Assembly: GCF_002746455.1 (NCBI RefSeq)
Contig: NZ_NWUW01000004.1
Location: 280,556 to 344,555, forward strand
DNA: 64,000 bases
Source: Bacillus fungorum
GTDB taxonomy: Bacteria; Bacillota; Bacilli; Bacillales; Bacillaceae_G
Reading direction: 5' to 3'
The notes beneath the pieces were generated by a model. The model searched no databases. It saw nothing but the letters and a program-made list of their open reading frames with translations, and was not told where the DNA came from. Below, one piece after another: positions 1-8,665 of the stretch. The position numbers were made by a program, and so were the translations under genes. Position 1 is the stretch's first letter. Each line of letters starts with the position of its first letter.

Positions 1-912
1 CAAGCAAATTATTATGATACATTAATGGCTGAAACAAATAAGTTTACTAATCAATTAAATCGACTTGGGAACAATTTTGCAGAAGCTTTCAATCAAACAA
101 AACAAGATATTGAAGGTCAGGTTAATCAATTTAATCGCCTTGCAAATAGTTTAGCAGAGGCAAATAAAAAAATAGGAGAAGCTGGCACACATGTACCGAA
201 TCAACTCTTAGATGAAAGAGAGCGAATTATTACAGAGATGTCTCAATATGCTAATATCGAGGTTTCATATGAATCAATGAATCCTAATATTGCAAGTGTT
301 AGAATAAATGGCGTGTTAACAGTGAATGGACAAGATACCTATCCGCTTCAATTACAAGAAAAAAAAGAACCAATTTCTGTACAAATTTATGGATCAGATA
401 TTTCGTTAAACGGTGGCTCCATTGCCGCTGCTATTCATACAAAAGATAAAATTGCTGGTTATCAAGAGGATTTAGAAGAATTAATGAGTGCTATTAAAAA
501 ACAAGTAAATGACATTATGAAAAAAGACTTCTTTGTGGGCGAAAATATACATAAAATTCAGATCAACCCAGACTTTGCAGATGACTTTACAAAAATGAAA
601 ATGTCTGTTGATACAGCAAATCAACTGGCAAAAGTATCAGAGGAACCATATAAAGAAGGTCTTACTTATAAACAAGCGCTAGATCAGTTTCTTGTTGGGA
701 TAGCATCCGATAAAAATGCAGCGGGTGCATTTGAAAATATTCATGAAGATTTACTAAATGGAATTCAACAAGAAAAGATGAGTTTAGAAGGTGTTAATAT
801 GGAAGAAGAAATGGTCAACTTAATGGCCTTTCAAAAATATTTCGTGGCCAATTCAAAGGCAATTTCGACGATGAATGAAGTGTTTGACAGTTTATTTTCA
901 ATTATTCGATAA
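1..912 (+). CDS. flgK: FlgK, flagellar hook-associated protein 1 (3' part only)
   Basis: This is the C-terminal 303 codons of FlgK; the frame is open at the left edge, so the start lies outside the window. FlgK forms the first junction ring between hook and filament. The end has the amphipathic D0 helix expected of FlgK (the VNMEEEMVNLMAFQKYF motif near the C-terminus, of the kind shared by rod, hook and HAP proteins). flgL follows after 35 bases, as in other Bacillus genomes. An internal ATG at 25 is not the real start, since coding sequence continues upstream without a stop or ribosome site. Confidence 0.93.
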   Translation, partial: QANYYDTLMAETNKFTNQLNRLGNNFAEAFNQTKQDIEGQVNQFNRLANSLAEANKKIGEAGTHVPNQLLDERERIITEMSQYANIEVSYESMNPNIASVRINGVLTVNGQDTYPLQLQEKKEPISVQIYGSDISLNGGSIAAAIHTKDKIAGYQEDLEELMSAIKKQVNDIMKKDFFVGENIHKIQINPDFADDFTKMKMSVDTANQLAKVSEEPYKEGLTYKQALDQFLVGIASDKNAAGAFENIHEDLLNGIQQEKMSLEGVNMEEEMVNLMAFQKYFVANSKAISTMNEVFDSLFSIIR

Positions 913-947
913 AGTGAAATTAATTAATTTGTAAAGAGGGAGATTTT

Positions 948-1811
948 ATGAGAGTATCTACATTTCAAAATGCAAACTGGGCTAAAAACCAATTGATGAG
1001 CTTAAATGTTCAACAGCAGTACCATCGTAATCAAGTTACTTCAGGAAAGAAAAATCTTTTAATGAGCGAAGATCCTCTTGCAGCAAGCAAGTCGTTTGCA
1101 ATTGAGCATTCATTAGCAAATATTGAACAAATGAAAAAAGATGTAGCAGATTCTCAGAATGTACTAAAACAGACAGAAAGTACATTACAAGGTGTTACTA
1201 AGGCATTATCAAGAGTCAATGAACTAACAATTCAAGCTTTAAATGGTCCAAATGGTCCAAATGAATTAAAAACGATTGGTACAGAAGTTGATCAATTATT
1301 AAAACAAGTTGTGTATTTAGCGAATATGAAAGAACAGGGGCGCTATCTTTTTGGGGGAGAAAGTGTGGAACAACCGCCTTTTAAAGAAGATGGTACATAC
1401 CAAGGTGGAAATAAAGACGTTAAGTGGAAATTGAATGATGGTTATGAAGTGAAGGTTTTCCGCAAAGGGGATGATGTATTCTCTTCAACCATTCAAACGT
1501 TAAATAAAATGCGAGATGCATTGCAAAAAGGTGATCAAAAAGCACTAGAGCCATTATTAGAAGAAAATAAGCAAAACTTAGATAAGACGCTTAATCAAAC
1601 GACAGAATTAGGATCAGTAATGAATACATTGGATTCATTTAAAACGATTTTAAATGAGCAAAACGTAGCACTTCAAGAAAATCGAAAAGAAATTGAAGAC
1701 GTTGATTTAGCCGTAGCAATTTCTGATTTAGCTTATATTAATGCAACGTATGAAGCAACATTAAAATCAGTAAGTACGATGAGTAAAATTAGTATTTTGG
1801 ATTATATGTAA
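948..1811 (+). CDS. flgL: FlgL, flagellar hook-associated protein 3
   Basis: The 287-residue product is the second hook-filament junction protein. The N-terminus (MRVSTFQNANWAKNQL) and the coiled-coil-like D0/D1 helices are flagellin-like, with the LFGGE motif around residue 137 that is typical of FlgL. The C-terminal helix has ISDLAYINATYEATLKS. A GAGGGAG ribosome site precedes the ATG. It lies between flgK and fliD in one transcription unit. Confidence 0.93.
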   Translation: MRVSTFQNANWAKNQLMSLNVQQQYHRNQVTSGKKNLLMSEDPLAASKSFAIEHSLANIEQMKKDVADSQNVLKQTESTLQGVTKALSRVNELTIQALNGPNGPNELKTIGTEVDQLLKQVVYLANMKEQGRYLFGGESVEQPPFKEDGTYQGGNKDVKWKLNDGYEVKVFRKGDDVFSSTIQTLNKMRDALQKGDQKALEPLLEENKQNLDKTLNQTTELGSVMNTLDSFKTILNEQNVALQENRKEIEDVDLAVAISDLAYINATYEATLKSVSTMSKISILDYM

Positions 1812-1833
1812 ATAGAATAGGGAGTGAAAGAGA

Positions 1834-3183
1834 ATGGCAGGTACTACAATAACTAATATAGGCGGTAAACAGCAAATTTGGAATCTAGGAAATAATATAA
1901 TTGATACTTCTAATTTAGTAAGCCTAGAACTACAAGCGTTAGAAATGAAAAAAACACCTTATAACAATCAGAAACAAACGTTAACAAATGAAAAACTGAT
2001 TTATGCGAGTATGAAAAAAGAATTTGGAAGCTTTGTACAAGTTTTTAAAGATTTGAATGCATTTAAAGGGAATGAAAAGAAAACAACAACGTCAAAAGAT
2101 GGATTTGTTACAGCTCAAGCGGATGCTTCAGCCATTGCAGGTACATACAAGATTACTGTTGAGGAGATTGCGCAGCGTCATCAAATTACAACTGCTCCAA
2201 AAGATCCAACAGATCTTACAGGAAAAATTAATTTAGATGATAAGTTTGGAAAAGATGATTCATTTCAAATTAATGGTAAGCCTGTTGAGATTACGAAGGA
2301 TATGACATATAAAGATGTAGTTAATAAAATTAATAATGGAAATTATGGTGTATCTGTATACTCTTTAGGTGGTCATCTGTTTTTCGCATCGACTACAGAG
2401 GGAGAAGAGGGTGCAATAAAATTAACTGATGGAAGTAATGGATTCTTAAAAAGTATAGGTTTAGTAGATGATACTGGGGCCATTGCTCATGAAGTTACGA
2501 AAGCATCTGATGCTAAATACACGATAAATGGAATTTCTGAAACTAGTAAATCTAATAAAGTTACTACACTTCCTGGTGTAACCATTAATTTAGAAAAAGA
2601 AACAACGGAACCAATTACTTTAACAATTAATGATTCTGATGTGAAGGAGTCTATCGATTTAATAAAAAAAATGAAAGATGAATATAACAAAGCTGTTTCA
2701 AGTTTAGATTTGTTTGCTGGTAAGAATGGAGCTATGCAAGGAAGTAGTGTAGCATTTTCTATTCAAAATGCTATGACAAGTATTTTTTCATATTCTCAAG
2801 ATAAAACATTCATGTTCTCTTTTGGTATTCAAGTTGATAAAACTGGAATTATGACGCTTGATGAAGCGAAATTAGCAACTGCTTTTAAAGAGAATCCAGA
2901 AACAGCAAAACACTTTTTCTTCGGTTTCAATGGTTTAGGGCATGATATGGAGAAAAAGCTCGATGGAATATTTGGTGACCAAGGCTTTATTGGGAAACGT
3001 TCTAAAAGTATTGAGGAACAAGTGGGAAAATTAGATGAAAAAATTAGTAACATTGATACGATCAATAAAACAAAACAAACAGCAATTATTGATAAGTATG
3101 CTAAGTTAGAAAGTACACTAGCATTACTCGATAATCAATTAAAAACAATCAAAGCAATGACAAAACAAAAAAGTGATGATTAA
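1834..3183 (+). CDS. fliD: FliD, flagellar filament cap protein
   Basis: The 449-residue product matches FliD (HAP2), the pentameric cap that folds flagellin subunits at the filament tip. Visible parts are an N-terminal helical region with QALEMKKTPYNNQK, a FliD_N-type beta region around residues 100-120 (AGTYKITVEEIAQ), and a C-terminal helical domain in which the last ~60 residues are coiled-coil-like. The ribosome site is GGGAGTG. It is followed by its usual partner fliS. Confidence 0.92.
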   Translation: MAGTTITNIGGKQQIWNLGNNIIDTSNLVSLELQALEMKKTPYNNQKQTLTNEKLIYASMKKEFGSFVQVFKDLNAFKGNEKKTTTSKDGFVTAQADASAIAGTYKITVEEIAQRHQITTAPKDPTDLTGKINLDDKFGKDDSFQINGKPVEITKDMTYKDVVNKINNGNYGVSVYSLGGHLFFASTTEGEEGAIKLTDGSNGFLKSIGLVDDTGAIAHEVTKASDAKYTINGISETSKSNKVTTLPGVTINLEKETTEPITLTINDSDVKESIDLIKKMKDEYNKAVSSLDLFAGKNGAMQGSSVAFSIQNAMTSIFSYSQDKTFMFSFGIQVDKTGIMTLDEAKLATAFKENPETAKHFFFGFNGLGHDMEKKLDGIFGDQGFIGKRSKSIEEQVGKLDEKISNIDTINKTKQTAIIDKYAKLESTLALLDNQLKTIKAMTKQKSDD

Positions 3184-3205
3184 TAATTGGTAAGGAAGTG
3201 AAAAC

Positions 3206-3571
3206 ATGCAAGCTTGGCAACGATATATGCAAAATGACATTATGACAAGTAATCCGATTAAAAATACAATCTTTGTTTATGAAAGATGTATCATTGAATT
3301 TCGTAAACTGGAAGAGTTACTTACTACTTTTCAGTTGCAAGAAGGGGAGGCACTTCTTGAAAAGCTAGATCGTATTTTTGAAGAATTGAAGTTACAGTTA
3401 AATCCCGAGATTACAAAAGATTTATATGATAGTCTATTTAGTTTATATGATTGGATTAGTGGGCAAATTCAATCAATGAAAATAACACGTGCAGCAACAG
3501 AGGTTGACACGATTGTAAAAGTGCTACAAGATTTAATAGATGGTTACCGCGGGGCGTTAGAAAATGAATAA
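3206..3571 (+). CDS. fliS: FliS, flagellin export chaperone
   Basis: The 121-residue product fits FliS, which binds the C-terminal helix of flagellin in the cytosol and keeps it unpolymerised until export. The protein is all-helical with the SNPIKNTIFVYERCIIEF start and length expected of the family. The ribosome site GGAAGTG precedes ATG 3206. Its 3' end overlaps the next gene by 8 bases, which suggests translational coupling. Confidence 0.88.
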   Translation: MQAWQRYMQNDIMTSNPIKNTIFVYERCIIEFRKLEELLTTFQLQEGEALLEKLDRIFEELKLQLNPEITKDLYDSLFSLYDWISGQIQSMKITRAATEVDTIVKVLQDLIDGYRGALENE

Positions 3572-3836
3572 TGATATTTATCAAGCATTTGTTGGTTGTT
3601 TTAATGGAATAGGTGAGCTTGAGGTATCTGAGGAAGAATTTTCGGAAAAGAGTGAAATGCTAAATCGCTGGATGATGACATTAGATGATGAAGAACGTGC
3701 AAAAGTTGCAGAAAAAGTCAGTCCATTCATTATAAAAGCTGCTCAGCATATTCGAGATAAGCAAACAATATTAGAAGAAATGATTATGTCAAACGAGGGG
3801 CGTATGAAAGCAAATTCATTCTACGGTAAATATTAA
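3564..3836 (+). CDS. Small helical protein in FliT position
   Basis: The 90-residue product is acidic and helical, with no motif I can assign firmly. It overlaps the end of fliS by 8 bases, and in other bacteria this position after fliDS is taken by the chaperone FliT, so a FliT-like role (export chaperone for FliD) is an inference from context. Two or three helices are predicted by eye (residues 20-50 and 55-80). Confidence 0.6.
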   Translation: MNNDIYQAFVGCFNGIGELEVSEEEFSEKSEMLNRWMMTLDDEERAKVAEKVSPFIIKAAQHIRDKQTILEEMIMSNEGRMKANSFYGKY

Positions 3837-4222
3837 TCCGTTAAAATGTATTGTAGGCTTATGAGAGTAGGGATTTACTTATTTAAACGTAAGGGAATCC
3901 CCTAGCTTTTTAAGCTGGAATTATTAAGTACAACATGTCGATGATAGATGTTTCACTTTATGGGGATAGGTAGAAGTAGAATGGCTTGTTTAAAAAAATG
4001 TATATTTTCTCTTTTTTCTTATCTTGTTTTTTGTATTATTTTTTATATTTTTTTATTTTTCTAAAGACAATATTGCAAAAATGACATAAAATATTTAAGG
4101 GTACAAAATAAATTTTTATTTTAATAAATAAATGAATATAAGGAAATGAATCATGAAGTGAAACTTCTATCAGTGGATGATCGTTTATACGAGAGAATGT
4201 TGGGAAAGAAAGGGTGTGGAAT
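3837..4222 (+). other. Non-coding gap before flgB, with stem-loops and a very T-rich stretch
   Basis: No open frame of note is present in these 386 bases. A stem-loop pairs TAGGGATT at 3868-3875 with AATCCCCTA at 3896-3904 and is followed by a short T-run, so it may end the flgKL-fliDS transcript. A second small palindrome, AGCTTTTTAAGCT, follows. From about 3990 to 4070 the sequence is very T-rich. I cannot pick a convincing sigma-A promoter, although the flgB operon probably needs one here. Confidence 0.5.
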
Positions 4223-4630
4223 ATGCCAGATTTAGTTAGTGATGTGGGTCACTATATGAACTATTTAGTAACAAAACGAAATACAGTTTCTAATAATATT
4301 GCAAATGCAAATACACCTGGTTATAAAGCACAGGATGTTACATTTTTAGAACAAATGCATATGAGTAACGGGTTGTACAAAAAAAATGCCGCTGATTTGC
4401 AGATAAATCCTAGCTTATATCAAACAAATGAGATGCATTTGCCAACAGCAAATGCGAAAAATACATACGCAAAGATTCAGACGAATTCGATGCAAACAAA
4501 TAAAGATGGAAATAGTGTCGATGTAACAACAGAAATGCTAGATTTAGTGAAAACAAATCAGTTATATGGCATTTCAATTAATGCGATTAATACGCAGTAT
4601 ACAATTAATCAAGCAGCACGAGGACGTTAA
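4223..4630 (+). CDS. flgB: FlgB, proximal rod protein
   Basis: The 135-residue product is the first proximal rod component of the basal body. It has the rod/hook N-terminal signature NTVSNNIANANTPGYKAQDV. The C-terminal half contains VDVTTEMLDLVKTNQLYGI, the D0 helix of rod proteins. An in-frame GTG lies at 4214, but the AAAGGG ribosome site at ~4208-4213 is correctly spaced only for ATG 4223. The gene heads the flgB-fliI run. Confidence 0.92.
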   Translation: MPDLVSDVGHYMNYLVTKRNTVSNNIANANTPGYKAQDVTFLEQMHMSNGLYKKNAADLQINPSLYQTNEMHLPTANAKNTYAKIQTNSMQTNKDGNSVDVTTEMLDLVKTNQLYGISINAINTQYTINQAARGR

Positions 4631-4649
4631 GGATAAAGGAGAGACAACT

Positions 4650-5063
4650 ATGTTTCAAGCAATCAATTCAAGTGGATCAGGACTAACAGCTGCAAGAAAG
4701 TGGATGGAAGTTACTTCTGATAATATTGTTAACGTTAATACAACAGGAGCGCCAGATGGAGAACCATATCGTCGTCGTAGTGTTGTGTTAGAGTCAAATA
4801 ACAATTTTGCAAATATGTTGGAAGGGACTCCGAATAGTGGGGTTAAAATAAAAAGCATTGAATCGGATCCAAATGAAAATCTTGTCTATGATCCGTCGCA
4901 CCCGCATGCGAATGAAGAAGGGTATGTTCGTTATCCGAATATTGATGTGACAGCTGAAATGACGAATGTAATGGTTGCGCAAAAAATGTATGAGGCGAAC
5001 ACAAGTGTACTAAATGCAAATAAAAAAATGCTCGATAAAGATTTAGAAATTGGCCGAGGATAA
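4650..5063 (+). CDS. flgC: FlgC, proximal rod protein
   Basis: The 137-residue product is FlgC. It has an N-terminal rod motif (TAARKWMEVTSDNIVNVNTT), a DPSHPHANEEGYVRYPNID segment typical of FlgC, and a C-terminal VDVTAEMTNVMVAQKMYEAN-like D0 helix. The frame stays open upstream into flgB, but AAAGGAGAG just before ATG 4650 decides the start. It forms the rod with FlgB and FlgG and sits in the same operon. Confidence 0.92.
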   Translation: MFQAINSSGSGLTAARKWMEVTSDNIVNVNTTGAPDGEPYRRRSVVLESNNNFANMLEGTPNSGVKIKSIESDPNENLVYDPSHPHANEEGYVRYPNIDVTAEMTNVMVAQKMYEANTSVLNANKKMLDKDLEIGRG

Positions 5064-5080
5064 TAGAGAAGAGGGAAAGT

Positions 5081-5380
5081 ATGAAAATTGAACCAATGAT
5101 GAATACACAAGTATTTGGAACAATTCAACCAATTGGTGCGTCGAAAACTTCACAAACAGCTACTGTTGAAGGCAAAAAGTTTATTGATTTATTAGAAGAT
5201 ATGAATCAAACACAAAACAATGCGCAAACAGCAGTATATGATTTGCTTACAAAAGGTGTCGGAGAGACGCATGACGTGCTCATCCAACAAAAGAAAGCAG
5301 AATCACAAATGAAAACAGCGGCTGTTGTACGAGATAATCTCATTGAAAGTTACAAACAGTTAATCAATATGCAAATTTAG
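5081..5380 (+). CDS. fliE: FliE, MS-ring/rod junction protein
   Basis: The 99-residue product fits FliE, which links the MS ring (FliF) to the rod. The conserved C-terminal region (THDVLIQQKKAESQMKTAAV, then RDNLIESYKQLINMQI) is clear. It sits between flgC and fliF as in most Gram-positive flagellar operons. Confidence 0.9.
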   Translation: MKIEPMMNTQVFGTIQPIGASKTSQTATVEGKKFIDLLEDMNQTQNNAQTAVYDLLTKGVGETHDVLIQQKKAESQMKTAAVVRDNLIESYKQLINMQI

Positions 5381-5402
5381 GAAAATGGACGGGTGTGTTT
5401 AA

Positions 5403-6968
5403 ATGGAAAAGATAAAGAATGTTTTCCAATCGTTAAAAACGTGGCATAAGCTGGTTATTGGTGCCGCGCTTTTAGCGATTGCAACAGGAGCACTTTTATA
5501 TTTCACCTTGCCAGATAAATACGTTGTTGTATATCAAAATTTAAATGATACAGATAAGCAAGAGATTACAGCAGAATTATCAAAGCTAGGTGTCGATTAT
5601 CAACTAGCAACCGATGGATCGATTCGTGTTCAAAAGAAAGATGCTCCTTGGATTCGAAAAGAAATGAATGGAATGGGTTTACCGTTTAACTCGAAAAGCG
5701 GAGAGGATATTTTATTAGAAAGCTCACTTGGATCAAGCGAACAAGACAAGAAGATGAAACAGCTTGTCGGTACAAAGAAGCAACTTGAGCAAGATATTGT
5801 TAGAAACTTTGCGACAGTTGAAAGTGCAAACGTTCAAATTACATTGCCTGAAAAAGAAACAATTTTTGATGAAGAGAAAGCAAAAGGAACGGCTGCTATT
5901 ACAATTGGTGTTAAACGTGGACAAATGTTGACAGAGGATCAAGTTGCAGGAATTCAGCAGATGATTAGCGCAGCAGTTCCAGGTGTAAAGGCAGAAGAAG
6001 TCAGCGTTATTGATAGTAAAAAAGGCATCATTTCAAAAGGAGCGGATGCATCTCATAGTACAAGCTCATCTTCATATGAGAAAGAAGTAGAGATGCAGCA
6101 GCAAATTGAAGGTAAGTTAAAACAAGACATTGACGCAACATTAATGACGATGTTTAAACAAAATGAGTTTAAGGTCAATACAAAAGTAAACGTCAATTAT
6201 GATGAAATCACACGCCAATCAGAAAAATATGGTGATAAAGGTGTGCTTCGTAGTCGACAAGATCAGCAGGAACGTTCGACTGCACGAGAAGGTGCTCAGA
6301 ATAGACAAGCTGCCGGGATAACAGCGAATGGTGAAGTTCCAAATTATGGGACGAATAACAATCAAAATGGAAATGTTGTCTACGATCAAAATAATGAGAA
6401 TAAGATTGAGAATTACGAAATTGATAAAACGGTTGAAACAATAAAAAAACACCCTGAATTAACAAAGACAAATGTTGTTGTTTGGGTAGATAATGATACA
6501 TTAGTAAAACGAAAAATTGATATGACAACTTTCAAAGAAGCTATTGGAACAGCTGCTGGTTTACAGATAGATCCAAATGGACAATTTACAAACGGTCAAG
6601 TAAATGTTGTTACCGTTCAATTCGATCAACCAAAATCAGAAACAAAAAAAGAACCAGAAGCAAGTGGTTTTAACTGGTGGTTAATTGGTGGGATTGCTGG
6701 TGGGCTTCTCGCATTAGGTGGTCTATTATGGTACTTCTTAGCAAAACGTAAGAAAAAGAATGAAGAAGAACTAGAAGAATTTGATTCACTCGCGGAAGAA
6801 GAAGTGGCTGCTACTGAGGAAGTTATTATGGAAATTCCAGAAGAAAAACCAGAACCAGAACCAACAGAACCAACAGAACCAACGTTAGATGACCAAGTGC
6901 AAGAAGCTGCGAAAGAGCATGTAGAAGGCACTGCGAAAGTTATTAAAAAATGGTTAAATGGACAGTAA
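5403..6968 (+). CDS. fliF: FliF, MS-ring protein
   Basis: The 521-residue inner-membrane product forms the MS ring. There is an N-terminal membrane helix (about residues 18-36), two ring-building motifs (residues ~45-215), a disordered Asn/Gln-rich middle (~290-340) and a second membrane helix (about 425-447). The cytoplasmic C-terminus binds FliG. Before that end there is a short proline/glutamate run with TEPTEPT repeats near residues 485-495, a low-complexity linker. The stop overlaps the region upstream of fliG. Confidence 0.94.
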   Translation: MEKIKNVFQSLKTWHKLVIGAALLAIATGALLYFTLPDKYVVVYQNLNDTDKQEITAELSKLGVDYQLATDGSIRVQKKDAPWIRKEMNGMGLPFNSKSGEDILLESSLGSSEQDKKMKQLVGTKKQLEQDIVRNFATVESANVQITLPEKETIFDEEKAKGTAAITIGVKRGQMLTEDQVAGIQQMISAAVPGVKAEEVSVIDSKKGIISKGADASHSTSSSSYEKEVEMQQQIEGKLKQDIDATLMTMFKQNEFKVNTKVNVNYDEITRQSEKYGDKGVLRSRQDQQERSTAREGAQNRQAAGITANGEVPNYGTNNNQNGNVVYDQNNENKIENYEIDKTVETIKKHPELTKTNVVVWVDNDTLVKRKIDMTTFKEAIGTAAGLQIDPNGQFTNGQVNVVTVQFDQPKSETKKEPEASGFNWWLIGGIAGGLLALGGLLWYFLAKRKKKNEEELEEFDSLAEEEVAATEEVIMEIPEEKPEPEPTEPTEPTLDDQVQEAAKEHVEGTAKVIKKWLNGQ

Positions 6969-6981
6969 GGGAGGAAAAACA

Positions 6982-7986
6982 ATGTTAGATGAAATCTCCT
7001 CCAAAGAAAAAGCTGCCATTCTTATTCGTACATTAGAAGAAGAAGTGGCAACGAAAGTCATTGAAATTATGACAGCTGAGGAAAAAGAAGTATTGCTTCG
7101 TGAGATTGCTAAGTTTCGCGTCTATAAACCGGAAACATTAGAGAATGTATTAGGAGAATTTTTATATGAATTAAATGTGAAAGAGCTTAACTTAGTGACG
7201 CCAGATAAAGAATATATTCGACGTATATTTAAAAATATGCCGGAAGATGAGCTGGAAAAACTATTAGAAGATCTTTGGTATAACAAAGATAATCCGTTTG
7301 AGTTCTTGAATTCACTTACCGATTTAGAACCGCTTCTTACGGTATTAAATGATGAATCACCACAAACAATCGCTATTATTGCATCTTATATTAAACCACA
7401 GCTTGCATCTCAATTAATTGAAAGGTTACCAGATCATAAGCGTGTAGAAACGGTAATGGGCATTGCTAAATTAGAGCAAGTAGATAGTGAGTTAATTGGT
7501 CAAATTGGTGATCTATTAAAAACAAAATTAAATAATATGGCATTTAGTGCAATTAACAAAACAGATGGTCTTAAAACGATTGTTAATATCTTAAACAACG
7601 TTTCACGCGGTGTCGAAAAAACAGTCTTTCAAAAACTTGATGAAGTGGATTATGAGCTATCTGAAAAAATTAAAGAAAATATGTTTGTCTTTGAAGATTT
7701 GCTTGGTCTTGAACCTCTTGCGCTTCGCCGTGTATTAGAAGAAATTACTGATAATGGCGTCATTGCGAAAGCATTAAAAATTGCAAAAGAAGAAATTAAA
7801 GAAAAACTATTTACTTGTATGTCTTCAAACCGTAAAGAGATGATTCTCGAAGAATTAGATGGCTTAGGACCACTGAAAATGACGGAGGCTGAAAAAGCAC
7901 AGCAAACGATTACTGGTACGGTTAAAAAGCTAGAGAAAGAAGGAAGAATTGTCATTCAAAGAGGTGAAGAGGATGTCCTTATTTAA
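6982..7986 (+). CDS. fliG: FliG, flagellar motor switch protein
   Basis: The 334-residue product is the rotor protein that contacts the stator. The middle EHPQR-equivalent region reads DESPQTIAIIASYIKPQLASQ, and the C-terminal domain has the charged torque helix around FEDLLGLEPLALRRVLEE. The open frame runs back to 6958 within fliF, but a strong GGGAGGA site fits ATG 6982. It overlaps the start of fliH by 14 bases. Confidence 0.94.
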   Translation: MLDEISSKEKAAILIRTLEEEVATKVIEIMTAEEKEVLLREIAKFRVYKPETLENVLGEFLYELNVKELNLVTPDKEYIRRIFKNMPEDELEKLLEDLWYNKDNPFEFLNSLTDLEPLLTVLNDESPQTIAIIASYIKPQLASQLIERLPDHKRVETVMGIAKLEQVDSELIGQIGDLLKTKLNNMAFSAINKTDGLKTIVNILNNVSRGVEKTVFQKLDEVDYELSEKIKENMFVFEDLLGLEPLALRRVLEEITDNGVIAKALKIAKEEIKEKLFTCMSSNRKEMILEELDGLGPLKMTEAEKAQQTITGTVKKLEKEGRIVIQRGEEDVLI

Positions 7987-8665
7987 AAACAGAATTCCTA
8001 AGAATTCTGTTTCTTTTTCTGAGGAAACGTATGAGTTGCAATTTCCTAAACCGATGCAGGTTTACATGGAGGAAGAAATAGAAGTAGAAGTAGATCGTGC
8101 AGAATTAATTGCGCAGCAAGAAGCATTGTACGCTGAAATGAGCCAATTAAGAAAAGAAAAGAAAATGCTGCAGGAGGAACATAAACAACTTCTAGAGGAA
8201 AAAGAACAGTTCCAAATACATGTTCAAGAGCAAATAGAGCAGTTTGAAACGGCGCGTTTGCAATTTCAGAAGGAGCAACAAGAAACGGCGTATGAATGGG
8301 CTGAATTATTATGGAATCAATCAATTCAACTTGCCGAAAAAGTTGTCAATCAAGCAGTGGAGACACGAGAGTTAGATATTCTACCTATTTTAAAAGGGAT
8401 TATTCAAACGCTTCCGACTTCATTTGAAAAGTTGATTATAACAGTTCATCCGGAAACATTTGAACGAATTGAAGAGGAAAAGGAAAATACGAAAGAATAT
8501 TGGCTTTTGCAGCTTGTAGAATGGAAATATGATTTTTCTATGAAATTTGGAGAGTTTGTAATCGAAGAAGAAAAAGAGTTTTTCGAATTTAAATTCGCGC
8601 CTATATTTGAGAAACTTCGTCAAAAGTGGGAAGAACAAAAGTTATTTGAGGAGCAACACGTATGA
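7973..8665 (+). CDS. fliH: FliH, flagellar export ATPase regulator
   Basis: The 230-residue product has a long charged, glutamine/glutamate-rich coiled coil (about residues 35-110) followed by a globular C-terminal domain, as in FliH. FliH binds FliI and delivers it to the export gate. The AGAGGTG ribosome site inside fliG fits ATG 7973 better than the TTG at 7949. Its stop overlaps the start of fliI by four bases (ATGA). Confidence 0.85.
   Translation: MSLFKNRIPKNSVSFSEETYELQFPKPMQVYMEEEIEVEVDRAELIAQQEALYAEMSQLRKEKKMLQEEHKQLLEEKEQFQIHVQEQIEQFETARLQFQKEQQETAYEWAELLWNQSIQLAEKVVNQAVETRELDILPILKGIIQTLPTSFEKLIITVHPETFERIEEEKENTKEYWLLQLVEWKYDFSMKFGEFVIEEEKEFFEFKFAPIFEKLRQKWEEQKLFEEQHV

Noticed and set aside
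3950..3961. GTTTCACTTTAT, identical to the bcr1 end
   Set aside because: Only 12 bases match and the surrounding sequence does not align with bcr1, so chance cannot be excluded.
6626..6982. 118-codon minus-strand open frame with Ser/Gly repeats
   Set aside because: It is the mirror of the Glu/Pro-rich tail of FliF and has no ribosome site.
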